Shown piece by piece: positions 34,308-45,573 of a stretch of DNA of 64,000 bases (position 1 is its first letter; each line of letters opens with the position of its first letter). The notes below the pieces were generated by a model, which was not told the origin of the DNA, made no database searches, and worked only from the letters and a program-made list of their open reading frames with translations. This DNA is from Bidens hawaiensis (lineage: Eukaryota; Streptophyta; Magnoliopsida; Asterales; Asteraceae). The stretch lies in the NCBI GenBank assembly GCA_021521415.1, contig JAIQDT010007374.1, forward strand, positions 62,001 to 126,000. The letters run 5' to 3'. The position numbers were made by a program, and so were the translations under genes.

Positions 34308-34502
34308 GACCGTAGAAGAGGAAGATTAGAGAAATCAAGAAAGTTACCTGAGAAGATGACTGGATGATATATGAATTATTTATCCTGGATAAATATAGAT
34401 ATCCAAGGGTCTGATTTGGTCACGGATGATTGACACGTGCATCTAATCCGCCCAAGCGTCAAAATTCAAAAGTTAACAACTGCATCCCACTTTAACAGCC
34501 GT

Positions 34503-34518
34503 TAATTTTGGGGACAAT
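34503..34518 (+). other. Polypurine-like tract before the Tat 3' LTR
   Basis: TAATTTTGGGGACAAT immediately precedes TGTTAGGGC, the LTR start. Short G-run tracts of this kind prime plus-strand synthesis. Confidence 0.6.
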
Positions 34519-35025
34519 TGTTAGGGCTCGGATTTTCAGTGTCCTAGGCAAGCAATCTGTTCAGGATAACTCCATGATATGATATTCTCCAAGTAAACAG
34601 GTATCCTAAATATATTGTATAATTAACAAATTGTTCGCTGTTCTTCCTTGTTTACCAGGTCAAGGGACGTTACCAAGATTTCCTAAAGACTCGGACTTGC
34701 AGCTGGGTTACTTGAAATAAAACGTGTTCAAAAAGGAAACGTGGAAATCAAATGGCTAATTGGAAGGAGTCAATTATCTCAGGAAAAATAGGAATTATTG
34801 TTAGCTAATTATTTGTATAAATAGAGCTGTAACTTGGATCAAAACACACAACTTACACACATTATCACTCGAGACTTAGTATCACTCGCACTCTGTAATC
34901 ACGATCCAGTTTGAGCTCCACTACTTGTAACCAATTTTTGTTATTAATAAACTGGTGGTGTTAGTTTTCACCTCCCGAGGTTTTTTCTTGTTATACTCAG
35001 GATAACGGGTTTTTTCCTCGCAACA
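34519..35025 (+). repeat. 3' LTR of the Tat element
   Basis: 507 bases from TGTTAGGGCTCGG to CCTCGCAACA. A TATA box (TATAAATA at 34815-34822) marks the U3/R start, and AATAAA near 34946 can serve for polyadenylation. The short LTR compared with the long internal region fits Tat. Confidence 0.87.
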
Positions 35026-35127
35026 AATCTCTTTGTTCTAGCATTTTTCCATTCATTTCAAGCAAGCACCAAGTCCCAGTTACTAATTTGGTTACGAAAT
35101 CACCTTTGTTAATTTTTGACCAAAACA
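35026..35127. other. Junction sequence between the Tat LTR and the next gypsy
   Basis: About 100 bases that belong neither to the Tat LTR nor, by translation, to the gypsy pol frame that starts at 35128. Origin not recognised. Confidence 0.4.
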
Positions 35128-35799
35128 GGGAGGAAGACCAAAAACATCATCGGGAAACACTTCGGGGTACTCGCGAACAACCAGGATGTCTTCGATCTTT
35201 TGCTCTTTCTTGTCAACAACGTGAGCCACGAATGCTACATACTTCTTGCGCAAGTATGTTTGGACTTGAAAACAAGTTATGAGGTTAAGGCTCTAAGAAG
35301 AAGGCTTTTCACCAATAACATAAAGGGTTTGACCATCGAAAATTGGAATACGAATGATCTTCTCGAAGCAAATGATTTTTCGGCACGGTGAGAGGACAAC
35401 CAATCCATGCCTACTATGCTGTCAAAAATTCCCAACTGCATCAGGATGAGATCGATTGAGAACATGTGGCCATTGAGATTCATCTTGCAACTTCGAATAA
35501 CGGAATCGATCATCACGGATTTACCATTCGCTACTTTAACAGTGTATGAGCTCTTAAGTTTAGACCGAGGTTTAGCAAGAAACAATTCAAATTCTAAGGA
35601 TACGAAACTCAAATCGGCACCGGTGTCAAATAATATAGATGCAAAGTGGTCGTCTACAAGAAACATACCGTTCACCATATCGCCGTTTTGTTGAGTTTAG
35701 TGGGCATTCATCATGAAGGCACGCTCACGATTATCTTGGGGAGCTTGAACGGCTTGAGCGGCTTGACCCTCTTGGGGTGCAGGTGCTTGTATCAGCTGG
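35128..35799 (-). pseudogene. Gypsy protease and pol start (third gypsy), truncated
   Basis: Minus-strand frame 35678-35277 contains ASILFDTGADLSFVS (retropepsin active site) and IFDSIVGMDWLSSHRAE, the standard gypsy protease end. Beyond it, in a shifted frame, come ILVVREYPEVFPDDV-type sequence (near 35190-35130) that leads into reverse transcriptase in intact elements. The homology stops at about 35128, so reverse transcriptase, RNase H and integrase are gone. Upstream (35690-35799) lies the gag C-terminus (QAPAPQEGQAAQAVQAPQ). The rest of gag is at 38752-39850 on the other side of an inserted LTR. Confidence 0.85.
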
Positions 35800-35804
35800 G
35801 CATA

Positions 35805-38746
35805 TGTAAGACCCCGAATCCTGAGAATCCTACAGTTGGTAATCATATCCAAACTTCATAAAAATTTAAAACCAAGAAAATTCGTTTTGTTTAAAACAAG
35901 TTCAGAGTAAATAACAGCGGAATAATAAGTATCAAGAATCTCAAAACTTAACAAAGTTTAACCCAAAGCAATACACTTTATTTGAAAACCAGTTCAGAGT
36001 ATAAATCAGCAAAAAAAACATAATTATTAAAACAAGTTCCCAAAACCCGGGAATTATGCCCAAAACTAAATTTCAATGTAGTAAGTATTAATTGAAAAGG
36101 ACAATGTTCACTAACAAAACTTTCCGACTAGATATGCCTTCAACCGTCCCAGTAGCCTCGAGCACGTCCAAGCAGTAAGCATCCTCCTCCTAACCTGAAA
36201 CTCACACTAACATACACACAAAGTCAGCTTGAGCTGAGTGAGTTCTGTTGGATTCGGTATGCCCAAGACACATATTATTATTGATGTGGCTAGTACGTCA
36301 TGATCCAAGTCGGGTCATACCCAATAACAAGCTAGACAAACACCAATTATATTTGTTTATTTATGATGTGATCATGGTAAATAAATATTAACACTTAAGT
36401 TATTTAGAAAAGGGGTTTCTAAATACAATGTACTTGTGAAATGAATAAATCATATGGATGATTTATACTTGGAGAGAGAGAGCATTCCATAATGTTATTT
36501 AAGATGGTTAAGTAACAATATGTGAAACTTGTCACCTAGCATGTTACCTATAATATGTTATGTTTATAACACATAATATAAGTTATAAAACATAAGTCTT
36601 TAAGGAAACTTTGATAAAAATAGTAACAATAAGAACAAAGAAGGAAGGGGCTGCCCCCTCATTGTCTTTGTATTATTTTATTATTGTTACAAGTTAGTGG
36701 GTGCATGCATAGCCTTTGATTGGATAATTTTGGAGGTGGCTTTTAAAAGACTACAACTCTCCCTCTTTCTATTATTCTAACACAAGTCACAAAGGAAAAA
36801 ATCCTCTCAACTCTTTCTTCTCTTCTTGATTTCGGTCAAGCAAAGGGAAGACAAGGAGGTGATTTCAAGTATTGAAAATCCTAGCTAGAGGTGTTTGTTT
36901 GAAAGCTTGGGGTATGCAAGCTTGAGGAGCATCTCCTTCAATCGGTTTTGATTCTTCTTGAAAGGTATATTGACATGCATGAACTTATAGTGTCATGCAT
37001 GTGTTTGATAACATGTATTTCGTATTTGGATCCGAGATTGGGTTTTGCATGTGTAAAATTGGTTTTATACATACCAAATTAACTAGATTTAAAACTAATT
37101 TCCGCTGCGTTTTCATAAAAATTGGGATTTTATAACTTTGATAATCTTTTTAATAATTAACATTTATAATAATCATTCCAAGAGTTTTAAAATAAAACGA
37201 GATACGAACAGTTAGGCCATCATCAACAACAAGTAGTCATACTTATATATATGTACATCTATATAATTATATCCCTATAAATATCATCCAAGTAATAACA
37301 TCAGGGTCGAGCACACGTACAACCCAAACACGTAACATCTCATCCAACGTATGCGAACACGAAGTAGGCATACGTAAACATCCTTAGTTGATAACGACTA
37401 ATTATCATCGCCAATTATTGGCCATACAATAATACATGTATAAACATACGTCCAAACATACAATAATATCATCCCAAGGCCTACTCTATACAAGTAAGCC
37501 CATGTAAAATAATTTAAACGGTTCATCAAGCAAAATCGCTTAAGTGTGTATGCTAGCCCAAAACTTGAAAAGAGTAAAAAGGGGCATCATGAACTCACCT
37601 GACACAAGGCATGAATTCACCACGAGCTAGAGAACCCCTAAGTATCCCCACAAATTAAACACCTGTCGGTTTACATACAATCAATACTAACGACACCGAA
37701 AGGACTCGTTTATCCTACTAGATGTTCTAACATGGTTCGAGTTACCTAAAGCCTCGGCCTCATCAATCTCAATCATAACAGCCCCTGGGGCCTTACATTT
37801 ACTGGCACGACCCATAGGTACTCCCGGAAATAAAGAATTCCCAAATTACCCCCAGAAGCACTTGGTGAGACTAATATGTGCGGTTAAGAGTTGTTTAGGC
37901 ACATAACATCCAACTCAGCCCCGTGTGGACCCAGTTAGATAAATTCACAGCCAATAAGTCCACACGACAGTACACGAGTTGAATGGGTCGGTAACTCGCA
38001 AGCACAACGCACTAACTATTTAATAAATGCGAATACGCGTTGTACCGACCCATTTGAGTAACCGACAACCAATTCAACCCCAATACTTATAAAAATAATT
38101 TTCCAACAGCCCGTAACCCGAACCGAAGTTACCCGAACTGAATTGGTTGTTAATTACTCCAATACTCGCGTTAAACGCAAAATCTCGCTATTCTAGCCAA
38201 CCGAATATCAACTTTCAATCTATAACTAGTTGACAAATAAAACAAACACCAATGAACATTATATTAAAGTATGTTACATTGGACATACCTAGGAAGATTA
38301 TACAGCAAAAACCTTAACCAAAACAGCCCCGAAAATGCTTGAATGGACAGCCACTCGGTAAGCCTACAACACGCGATTTAACGATCAATAAGAGAGTTAA
38401 TATGACCAATTAAGGTGTAAAAGACTTGGGGAAACATGGGACTAACCTTCAATTGAAGTTTTACACCCTAATCTTGGCTGCATAAATGAAAAACGAAGCT
38501 TCTATTGCTGTTGAGAGTTCCAATCGGCTGAAAGGGGGGGGGGGCTAGGGTTTAGTTTTATGATATAATATAACATGTTACACTCTAGCCCCTCAAATTT
38601 GAAGGATATAGCAACTTGAAAGAAAATTTTAATGACTTAACGTACCGGAATAACGAGAGGGTCTCCAAGAAAGGCTAGATAAATATCGAGGAACGTACAT
38701 ACTTTACAGGCTTCACTTCTTTTAACTGAAATTAACGGGTGTTAAA
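35805..38746. mobile_element. LTR of a TGTAAGACCCC-type gypsy, probably solo, inside the gypsy gag
   Basis: The block starts TGTAAGACCCCG and ends GGTGTTAAA (family end GGCGTTACA at 57087, so the penultimate base is mutated). It is flanked by GCATA (35800-35804) and GCATG (38747-38751), a 5-bp target duplication with one change. No primer site, gag or pol is seen inside. It carries a copia LTR at 36246-37162; subtracting that leaves about 2 kb, a normal chromovirus LTR size. Removing it rejoins the gypsy gag in frame. Its last ~650 bases resemble 56430-57087. Confidence 0.75.
36246..37162 (+). mobile_element. LTR of the 5858-12682 copia family, probably solo, nested
   Basis: About 900 bases matching the copia LTR from TGTTGGATTCGG to the 3' region (TTTGATAATCTTT), more diverged than the LTR pair at 5858/11958. 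The canonical AACCCAACA end is eroded, and I cannot confirm a target duplication (AGTTC before; TTTAT after). Nested in the gypsy LTR. Confidence 0.8.
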
Positions 38747-38751
38747 GCATG

Positions 38752-39850
38752 AGCTTAATTAGCCAATAATTGAGGAACTTGTGGCTGAATTGCTTGATAG
38801 GCTTGATAAGCTTGGTGTTGAAATTGTGGGGCAAGAGCCAGCTGAAGCGAGTTCATGTTTACACGTCGTGGACACGCGTTGCGGAAGTGACCAGGATCAC
38901 CACAATTATAGCAAGCCTGCATTTGGCTAACGGGTTAGACATATGGCACGGGTCGAGGATTTGGTTGAGCAGCCCGCACGGGAGCCGCTATGGTGGTTTC
39001 TCGACAAGCGGTACTAAAATGCTCGAAGCGGTTACAACGGTTGCATTGACGGCAAGCGGTATTAGCCGAGTGGTGTCGATGGCAAGTGTTGCAAAATGGA
39101 TGAGGTCCATTATAGGGTTTCTTGGAAGGTGGTGCAGGGTTGGTTTGGGGTTGAGGTGCGGCTTGTTAAGTTAGCGCGTAGTTCTTGCGCTTTCTTTCGC
39201 GGTGATGGGTGGAAGAGTAAGCAGGTTTGGATGATCCGGGCTTGGTTTCTTTTGGTTCAGCAACGGGTTTATTGGCTGGTTTCTTGGATGATTTCAATGT
39301 CAAAGTCCCGGCTTTAACATGGTTGTCGGTTAATGTTGCGGCTAGATTGATTGTGTCGCCAAGTTCTTTAGGCAAACTACGGAAAACACTATCTTGGATT
39401 TGCCTTGGTAGCCCCCTAATGTATTTCTCGATGGCATGCGAATCGGGGTGATTAGATGCGGCACTAACACGCTCAACTCGTTGAAATGAGAGGTGTAAGC
39501 AGAGTGCTCACCACCCTCTTGCTTCAGGTTCCAAAACTCAGCCTCCAAATTCCTAAGCTCATTTGGAGGACAAAACTGTCGGGTCATGAGATCCTTCAAT
39601 TTCGTTCCATGGCAGCTTCAGCACCAAGGGTTGACTTTTCCTTAACCCACCATGTAAGAGCGCCTTTCTCGAAAACACCGGTAGCGAATCGGGTTCGCTT
39701 ATCATCAGGACAATCAATTTAGAAAAAACACGCTCTCCATCTTTTCGTACCACTGAAGTAGGACAGTGGCACCTTGAGTTCCGTCAAAAGTGGTAGGTTT
39801 GGCATCAGTAAAATAAGTGTTGTGAGGAACTTAGAGTTTTCATGAACCAC
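38752..39850 (-). pseudogene. Gypsy gag (third gypsy), frameshifted
   Basis: Minus-strand pieces in several frames: KGALTWWVKEKSTLG (near 39660-39620), the helical FCPPNELRNLEAEFWNLKQE (39342-39599 frame), KELGDTINLAATLTDNHV (39375-39320), a basic/proline linker, and near 39090-38840 cysteine-rich sequence ending in a true CCHC knuckle CYNCGDPGHFRNAC. A Q/A-rich tail (QAYQAYQAIQPQ) leads to the LTR insertion at 38751 and continues at 35799. Several stops and shifts: a dead copy. Confidence 0.85.
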
Positions 39851-40612
39851 CATGGACTCTTATGCTCCAAGAAAAAAATCAAAATTTTGAAAATAAATCG
39901 AACCAAAAGCTGGGTATTCGTGTATCACCACGACTTGATAGACTTTCGGTTAAAACACATTGTAAAACATTGAGGGTCGGAGTCACACGTTGCATGAACC
40001 ACTATGACTTGTGTGACATCCAAAGGAGTGCAACCATATCCTTATCACAAAGAGGACATGATCATGGTTGAAAACATAATGTGGTGACTCGTATGGCGTT
40101 TGGTGTGATACGTTTTGGCCTAATAAGTTTCATGCCCTTACCCAACTCTCCAGGTAAGCAACCGGGTTCGGCGTCTGATTGGATATATGCGCATTGCTTA
40201 TCCTTAGGTTTCATGAACCTTGGTGTCAAGAGTTCGGAAACATGCACGCCCCCCTTCCAGTTACTACATACCCACCACGACGAATCATCTTTATGTAGAG
40301 GAATTATCGGAACACCATAGTAAAAAAATGATTTGAAAGTTTTGAAAATCTTTTCTTTTAGGCATAAGCCTTGGACTTGTGTGTGCTTTGTGTACATGAG
40401 GCGTAAATTAAATAAGTAGTACCATAGTAATAAATTCATTCGAACAATCAAGTAAAGGCCCACATAATTTTCTATCATGCAACCTAAATATTTAAATATT
40501 AAGCTATAGCTACCTAGCTTAATATTTAAAAAAATTTTGAGAAAAGGCCTCAACCTTTTAGTCCGATTGAGGCCTCCGAAAACTTTAGGCCACCACTGCT
40601 TAGTGACGATTA
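39851..40612. other. Unassigned sequence upstream of the gypsy gag
   Basis: No domain recognised. The open frame 40062-40658 on the minus strand lacks any motif I know and is probably chance. The phrases GAACCACCATGGACT and GAACCACTATGACTTG near 39843 and 39997 are imperfect direct repeats. Confidence 0.4.
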
Positions 40613-40870
40613 ATGGAAATAAAAAACGCAGTGTGGAATTGCGAGGGGGATAGGTCACTCGGGCTGGATGGTTGCAGTTTCAAGTTCCTAAAAAGATGCT
40701 GGAGGTGTTTTCAAGCTGACTCTATGAAGATTTTTGATGAGTTCTTTTCATCTGGAAGGGTAGTAATTAGTAAAGGGGTAATTTCATATTTTATTTCTTT
40801 ATTATACCCAAGGTAAAGGTTCCAGTACGTTGGGTGATTGTAGACCTATAAGTTTAATTGGTTGCGTACG
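40613..40870 (+). pseudogene. LINE reverse transcriptase fragment
   Basis: 40613-40816 encodes EIKNAVWNCEGDRSLGLDG followed by FKFLKRCW and IFDEFFSSG. This is the start of the reverse transcriptase of plant L1-type LINEs, where the motif before the catalytic part is usually 'W.C...KAPGPDG'. After two shifts the frame near 40814-40870 gives LGDCRPISLIGCV, the next conserved block. Homology then stops. Endonuclease, YADD motif and poly(A) tail are absent, so this is a short 5'- and 3'-truncated relic. Confidence 0.85.
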
Positions 40871-41726
40871 TAATGGACGCAACATTTGCATCACAGGTTC
40901 AGTGTTGCTAATATGGGAATCAACATAATTTAACCCATCAACTAGATTTTAAGGTGGTGGCAAAAAACGTTCATACACATGACATATTTTTTACTGTTGC
41001 GAAAGGTGTCTTGCAATTGTAACAATCTAGGCATCTTGTGGTTGAGTAAAAAGTGACTAAAATTATCCCAAAGTGTTTAGGTGCTCTTATCAATTGTTAT
41101 GATTTGTAACAGATTGGGATCATAGGTGTTATAAAATCAACTTTTAGTTTTGATATCCGTCAAATATCAATCTTCATCATTTGTAACTGTTGGGAAAAAG
41201 ACCACCTAGCCACGAACGGTATATAAATGCGGAATTAATATTCGTTTGGCTAAACTTTTACCCGACCCAAATGAACCAATGAGAATACAAACAAATAGGG
41301 TATAATTTAAATGCTAAAAGGGACACAAAATTTCAGCGTGGAAAACCTCTCAAGGCGAGAGTAAAAACCACTGGACTACTAGAGTCGCTTCAAATCCACT
41401 ATCACCAATAAAGGCAACACAAAGTCTTCTCTAGGTAAAACTAGAGGCATACACAAATCATATAATTGGCACAAACTAACATCAAGTATATGGATCAAAT
41501 ACAAAAGAGTAAACGAATAAGAGATACCACCAACGAGAGAATATATCGATCTCTGGAATGTCTCTTATCTTCACCAAAACACCAAAGAAAACTTGGAGCA
41601 CCAAAACTTCTCTTCGTCTCTCTCTCTAATTATCGGCCAAAGAGGAATAAAAACTCCAAAAGTTGTTCACACCTTTTCTTTGATGCGTACACCGGATCAA
41701 ATCAAGAAAGAAAATAATGTTCTCTC
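40871..41726. other. Unassigned AT-rich sequence left of the copia LTR
   Basis: A possible LTR-like start TGTTGGGAAAAAG lies at about 41188, followed by phrases (GTGGAAAACCTCTC, AAAACCACTGGACTACTAG) reminiscent of copia LTR or leader sequence. No partner end is found. The last 33 bases (41695-41727) are repeated exactly at 57602-57634. Confidence 0.4.
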
Positions 41727-41977
41727 TGTTATAATATTACCACTAAAATTATAACAACAATTATTAATGTATTCTTTAAACAATTAGAAGATGACAAAAT
41801 ACAAGAAAATAGGAGAGATATATATTCAATAACTTTCGATTGTGTGTATTTTCCTTTGTTACATAAGGTACATATATATACAACTATTATTACTGTTTAG
41901 GGGACATACACAATAAATTTATGTTGAAAATGTTCATCCATTCACATGGATGTTTCTTTGCTTACACATTTATAACA
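41727..41977 (-). repeat. 3' LTR of the minus-strand copia
   Basis: 251 bases; on the minus strand it starts TGTTATAAATGTG and ends ATTATAACA. It is preceded on the minus strand by the polypurine tract TCCAAGGGGGAG (41978-41989). Short LTRs and this tract are typical of Tnt1-like copia elements. Confidence 0.85.
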
Positions 41978-42119
41978 CTCCCCCTTGGATGAAACATTTT
42001 CAAACATCGGGATCTTGAATTACTGCCTCATTAAAAACCTTACCAAAGAAAACCCAGTGGGAAAAAACTTTAGCTAAGGAAAAAAGCGTGCAGTATATAG
42101 CTCCCCCTCAAGTTGTAGG

Positions 42120-45100
42120 TTGTTACATTGTTCATACATGTCGCATGCCAATATCATGAACCTATTTCCTGAAAGTCGCTGTAGGGAGTGCCTTTGTGAA
42201 AAGATCAGCTGAATTGTTGCTAGATTGGAGATATCTTATTTCAACTTGTTTATCTTTGATAAGGTCTTGAGTATATGAGAAGAATCTTGGAGGTATATGT
42301 TTTGTTATGCCAGTTTTGATATACCCTTCCTTCATTTGTGAGGCGCAGCCTGAATTGTCTTCGTAGATTGGTGTTGGACTTGCTTCTCTCTCTAGTCCAT
42401 AAGAGGTTACTATGAGCCGTGTCATAGATCTTAATCAAACACACTCTCTAGAGGCTTCATGTAGTGCAATGACTTTAGCTTGATTTGAGAACGTTGCAAC
42501 AAATGTTTGTTTCTGAGAGCGCCATGAAATTGCAGTTCCTCCATTCTTAAACACGCATCCAGTTTGAGATTTTGCCTTATGGTGATCTGATAACTAACCT
42601 GCATCTGCATAACCAACTAACCCTTCTTTTAAGTCATTAGAATAAAATAAACCTAAATCGATAGTTCCTTTTAGATACCGAAAAATATGTTTAATGCCAT
42701 TCCAATGTCTTTTAGTAGGGGATGAACTGAATCTCGCCAACAAATTAACTGGAAAAGAAATGTCAGGTCTCATACAGTTAGTAAGATACATAAGCGCTCC
42801 AATTGCACTGAGGTATGGTACTTCTGGACCAAGAACCTCCTCATTTTCTTCACAGGGACGGAATTGATCATTGTTGACATTGAGTGATCTAACAACCATT
42901 GGGGTACTTAAATGATTTTCCTTGTCCATATTGAAACGTTTTAAGAGCTTTTTAGTATAATTCGACCGGTGGACAAGTATTCCATTATTCATATGCTCAA
43001 TCTGCAAAACAAGACAATATTTGGTTTTCCAAGGTTTTTCGTTACAAATTCTTTCTTTAAATGAATGATCGTTTCATGGATTTCATTATGTGTCCCATTT
43101 ATATTTAGATCATCAACATATATGGCTATGATCACAAATCCTGATGTTGTCTTCTTAATAAAAACACATGGATAAATAAGATTATTTGTATAGCCTTTGC
43201 TTATAAGATAATCACTCAGACGATATTACCACATTCTTCCATATTGTTTCAACCCATATAAAGATCTTTGCAATTTGATTGAACACATTTCTTTGGGCTT
43301 TGAGCTTAATGCTTTAGGCATTTCAAATCCTTCTCGAATTTTCATATAGATGTCACTATCAAGTGATCCATATAAGTAAGCTGTAACAATATCCATAAGA
43401 TGCATTTCTAATTTTTTAGAAATTGCCAAGCTGATTAAATATCTAAACGTAATAGCATCCATAAAAAGGGGAATACGTTTCTTCATAGTCAATTCCTGGC
43501 ATTTGAGAAAAACCTTGAGCTACAAGTCTAGCTTTATATCTTGTAACTTCATTTTTCTCATTACGTTTTCTCACAAAAACCCATTTATATCCTACAGGCT
43601 TTATTGACTTTGGTGTTATGACAATAGGTCCAAAAATCTTTCGATTGTTTAGTGAATTTAATTCAGATTGCATGGCATCTTTCCATTTGTTCCAATCTTG
43701 TCGACTTTGACAATCATCTACAGATTTTGGTTCAGGATCATCATTTTCTTCCATGATATCACTTGCCACAGAATATGAAAATATATCATCAATATTTTCC
43801 ATTTCATCTCGATCCCACATTACATGTGTGTGACCATAGTTGATTGACAACTCTTTGTTGGAATCATTTGTTTCTTCCTGAAGGAAGGTTATATCATTTA
43901 ACCTCTTCCTGAGAGAAGGTTTTGCCATTTTCACTTTCTTTATGGTCAGTATCCTTATCCTTTCCAGAATCTTTTCTTTTTCGAGGATTTTTATCCTTTG
44001 AACCGATTGGCCTCCCTTGTTTTAAACGTTTTTAAGATTTATGAGGTGCATTATCATGGTTTTGCTTACTTGGAATCTCAACTCGAGCTGGAGCATTAGC
44101 AGCTGGTATATGAGATTTAGTGACCCTATTTGTATCAGTAAATGCATCAGGTAACTGATTTGTAATTTGTTGTAGATGCATTATCTTTTGAACCTCTGTC
44201 TCACTTTGTTTTGACCTTGGTCTAGGTGCAACAATGATGGCACACACCATGATATATCACTTTCTTGCCTTTTCATTTCTCCCCCTAATGCCGGGAATAT
44301 TGACTCGTTAAAATGGCAATAAGCAAAACGAGCAGTAAATACATCACCTGTTAAGGTTCGAGATATCTTATGATGGAAGATGTTTCATATCCAACATATA
44401 TTCCCAACCTTCTTTGAGGACCCATTTTTGTGCGTTGTGGTGGTGCAATAGGAACATACACAGCACACCCAAAAATTCTAAGGTGAGAAATGTTTGACTC
44501 ATTGCCGGAAACAAGTTGTATGGGAGAGTATTTATGATTTGCACTTGGTCTCACACGAATTAATGATCCAGCATGCAGAATTGCGTGACACCAAATAGAA
44601 AAAGGGAGTTTTTCCCTCATTATTAATGGTCTAGCTATCAGTTGTAGGCGTTTGATCAACGACTCAGCTAAAGCATTTTGCATGCGCACGTGAGCAACGG
44701 GGTGTTCAACAACAATCCCCACAGACATGCAATAATCATCAAAAGCATGCAATGTAAATTCTTCCGCATTATCGAGCCTTACTCTTTTATTGGTATAATC
44801 GGGAAACTGTGCACGAAATTTGATAATTTGAGCAAGAAATTTTGCAAAAGCGACATTATGAGTCGATAATAAAGTGACATAAGACCATCTGCTGGATGCG
44901 TCTATTAAGAACATGAAGTATCTAAATGGTCCACATGGTGGATGAATTGGTTCACATATGTCACCTTGCATTCTTTCAAGAAATATTGGTGACTCTTTAT
45001 CAACTTTTAATGGTGAAGGCCTTGTAATTAATTTCACAAGAGACATTTTATCTATTTTGTGGATCTTTTGATCTTTTAATGGATGCCCATGTGTATTTTC

Positions 45101-45132
45101 AATTATCCTTTTCATCATTGTGGATCCTGGAT
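42120..45132 (-). pseudogene. Copia pol (integrase, reverse transcriptase, RNase H), many breaks
   Basis: Reading the minus strand from 45132: the pre-integrase end (LGHPGSTM), an integrase core with MQGDICEP, VRLDNAEEF (N in place of the usual G) and QNALAESLIKRL (44351-45118), then a spacer. Reverse transcriptase begins with YKWVFVRKRN and YKARLVAQGF (43934-43443). It shifts frame near 43490 to MDIVTAYLYGSLD, stops near 43226, and resumes with the catalytic IYVDDLNING (near 43115). 43007-42594 gives the connection domain (GALMYLTNCMRPDI). RNase H ends in a shifted frame with SADLFTKALPTATF near 42180. At least six frame breaks: non-functional. Confidence 0.9.
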
Positions 45133-45573
45133 TGTAAGGCCCACAAGCCCGAGTGCCCTACTTTCTCGCTGGTTGGATTTACTCATTCACATAATTCAGA
45201 AAATCAGAGTTAATTAAAACATTTCGAGGAAATAAAAGTCAACCATTCAAACATAATGTAAATACTTTGTCTTAAACAGAAATAACATAAGTCTTAATCA
45301 TAAAACATAAATGACATGAAAGTCTTCTTGATAATGATGCCAGTCTTCCTCTTATTGCCACGCGTCCTCATCAAGCAACTTGCCTCATTCTAATTGCCTG
45401 CGTGCATACTAAAAGTCAGCTACACTAAGTTGGTTCTAGACGATCAATTAATATACATACATTCATAATCATACTTACACGTATCCGAAGATACGTATTC
45501 CATACGTTACTTACTATTACTCATTCATACATACATTACGTACTTACATGGATGCGAATCGGATTTTGAAAAT

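Larger units (their letters stand above)
26223..35025 (+). mobile_element. Tat-lineage Ty3/gypsy element, 5'-truncated, with antisense extra ORF
   Basis: Plus-strand internal sequence starting inside gag, then protease, reverse transcriptase, RNase H, a second archaeal-type RNase H, integrase, a long repeat-rich spacer, an antisense ORF, a purine-rich tract and a 3' LTR (34519-35025). The second RNase H and the antisense ORF are hallmarks of the Tat lineage (Tat/Ogre/Retand). Its 5' LTR and gag start are missing where the chromovirus LTR abuts. Many stops show it is dead. Confidence 0.88.
41727..45132 (-). mobile_element. Ty1/copia element, 3' half, minus strand
   Basis: 3' LTR at 41727-41977, polypurine tract beside it, RNase H at 42162-42600, reverse transcriptase at 42600-43934 and integrase at 44351-45132. 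The element is cut at 45132, where the TGTAAGGCCC LTR of a chromovirus starts in the middle of the pre-integrase motif LGHPGST. The 5' half (protease, gag, 5' LTR) is not found to the right of that chromovirus. Confidence 0.88.

Noticed and set aside
40062..40658. 198-residue minus-strand ORF
   Set aside because: No recognisable domain, motif or family-like composition; it overlaps the LINE fragment and probably is open by chance.
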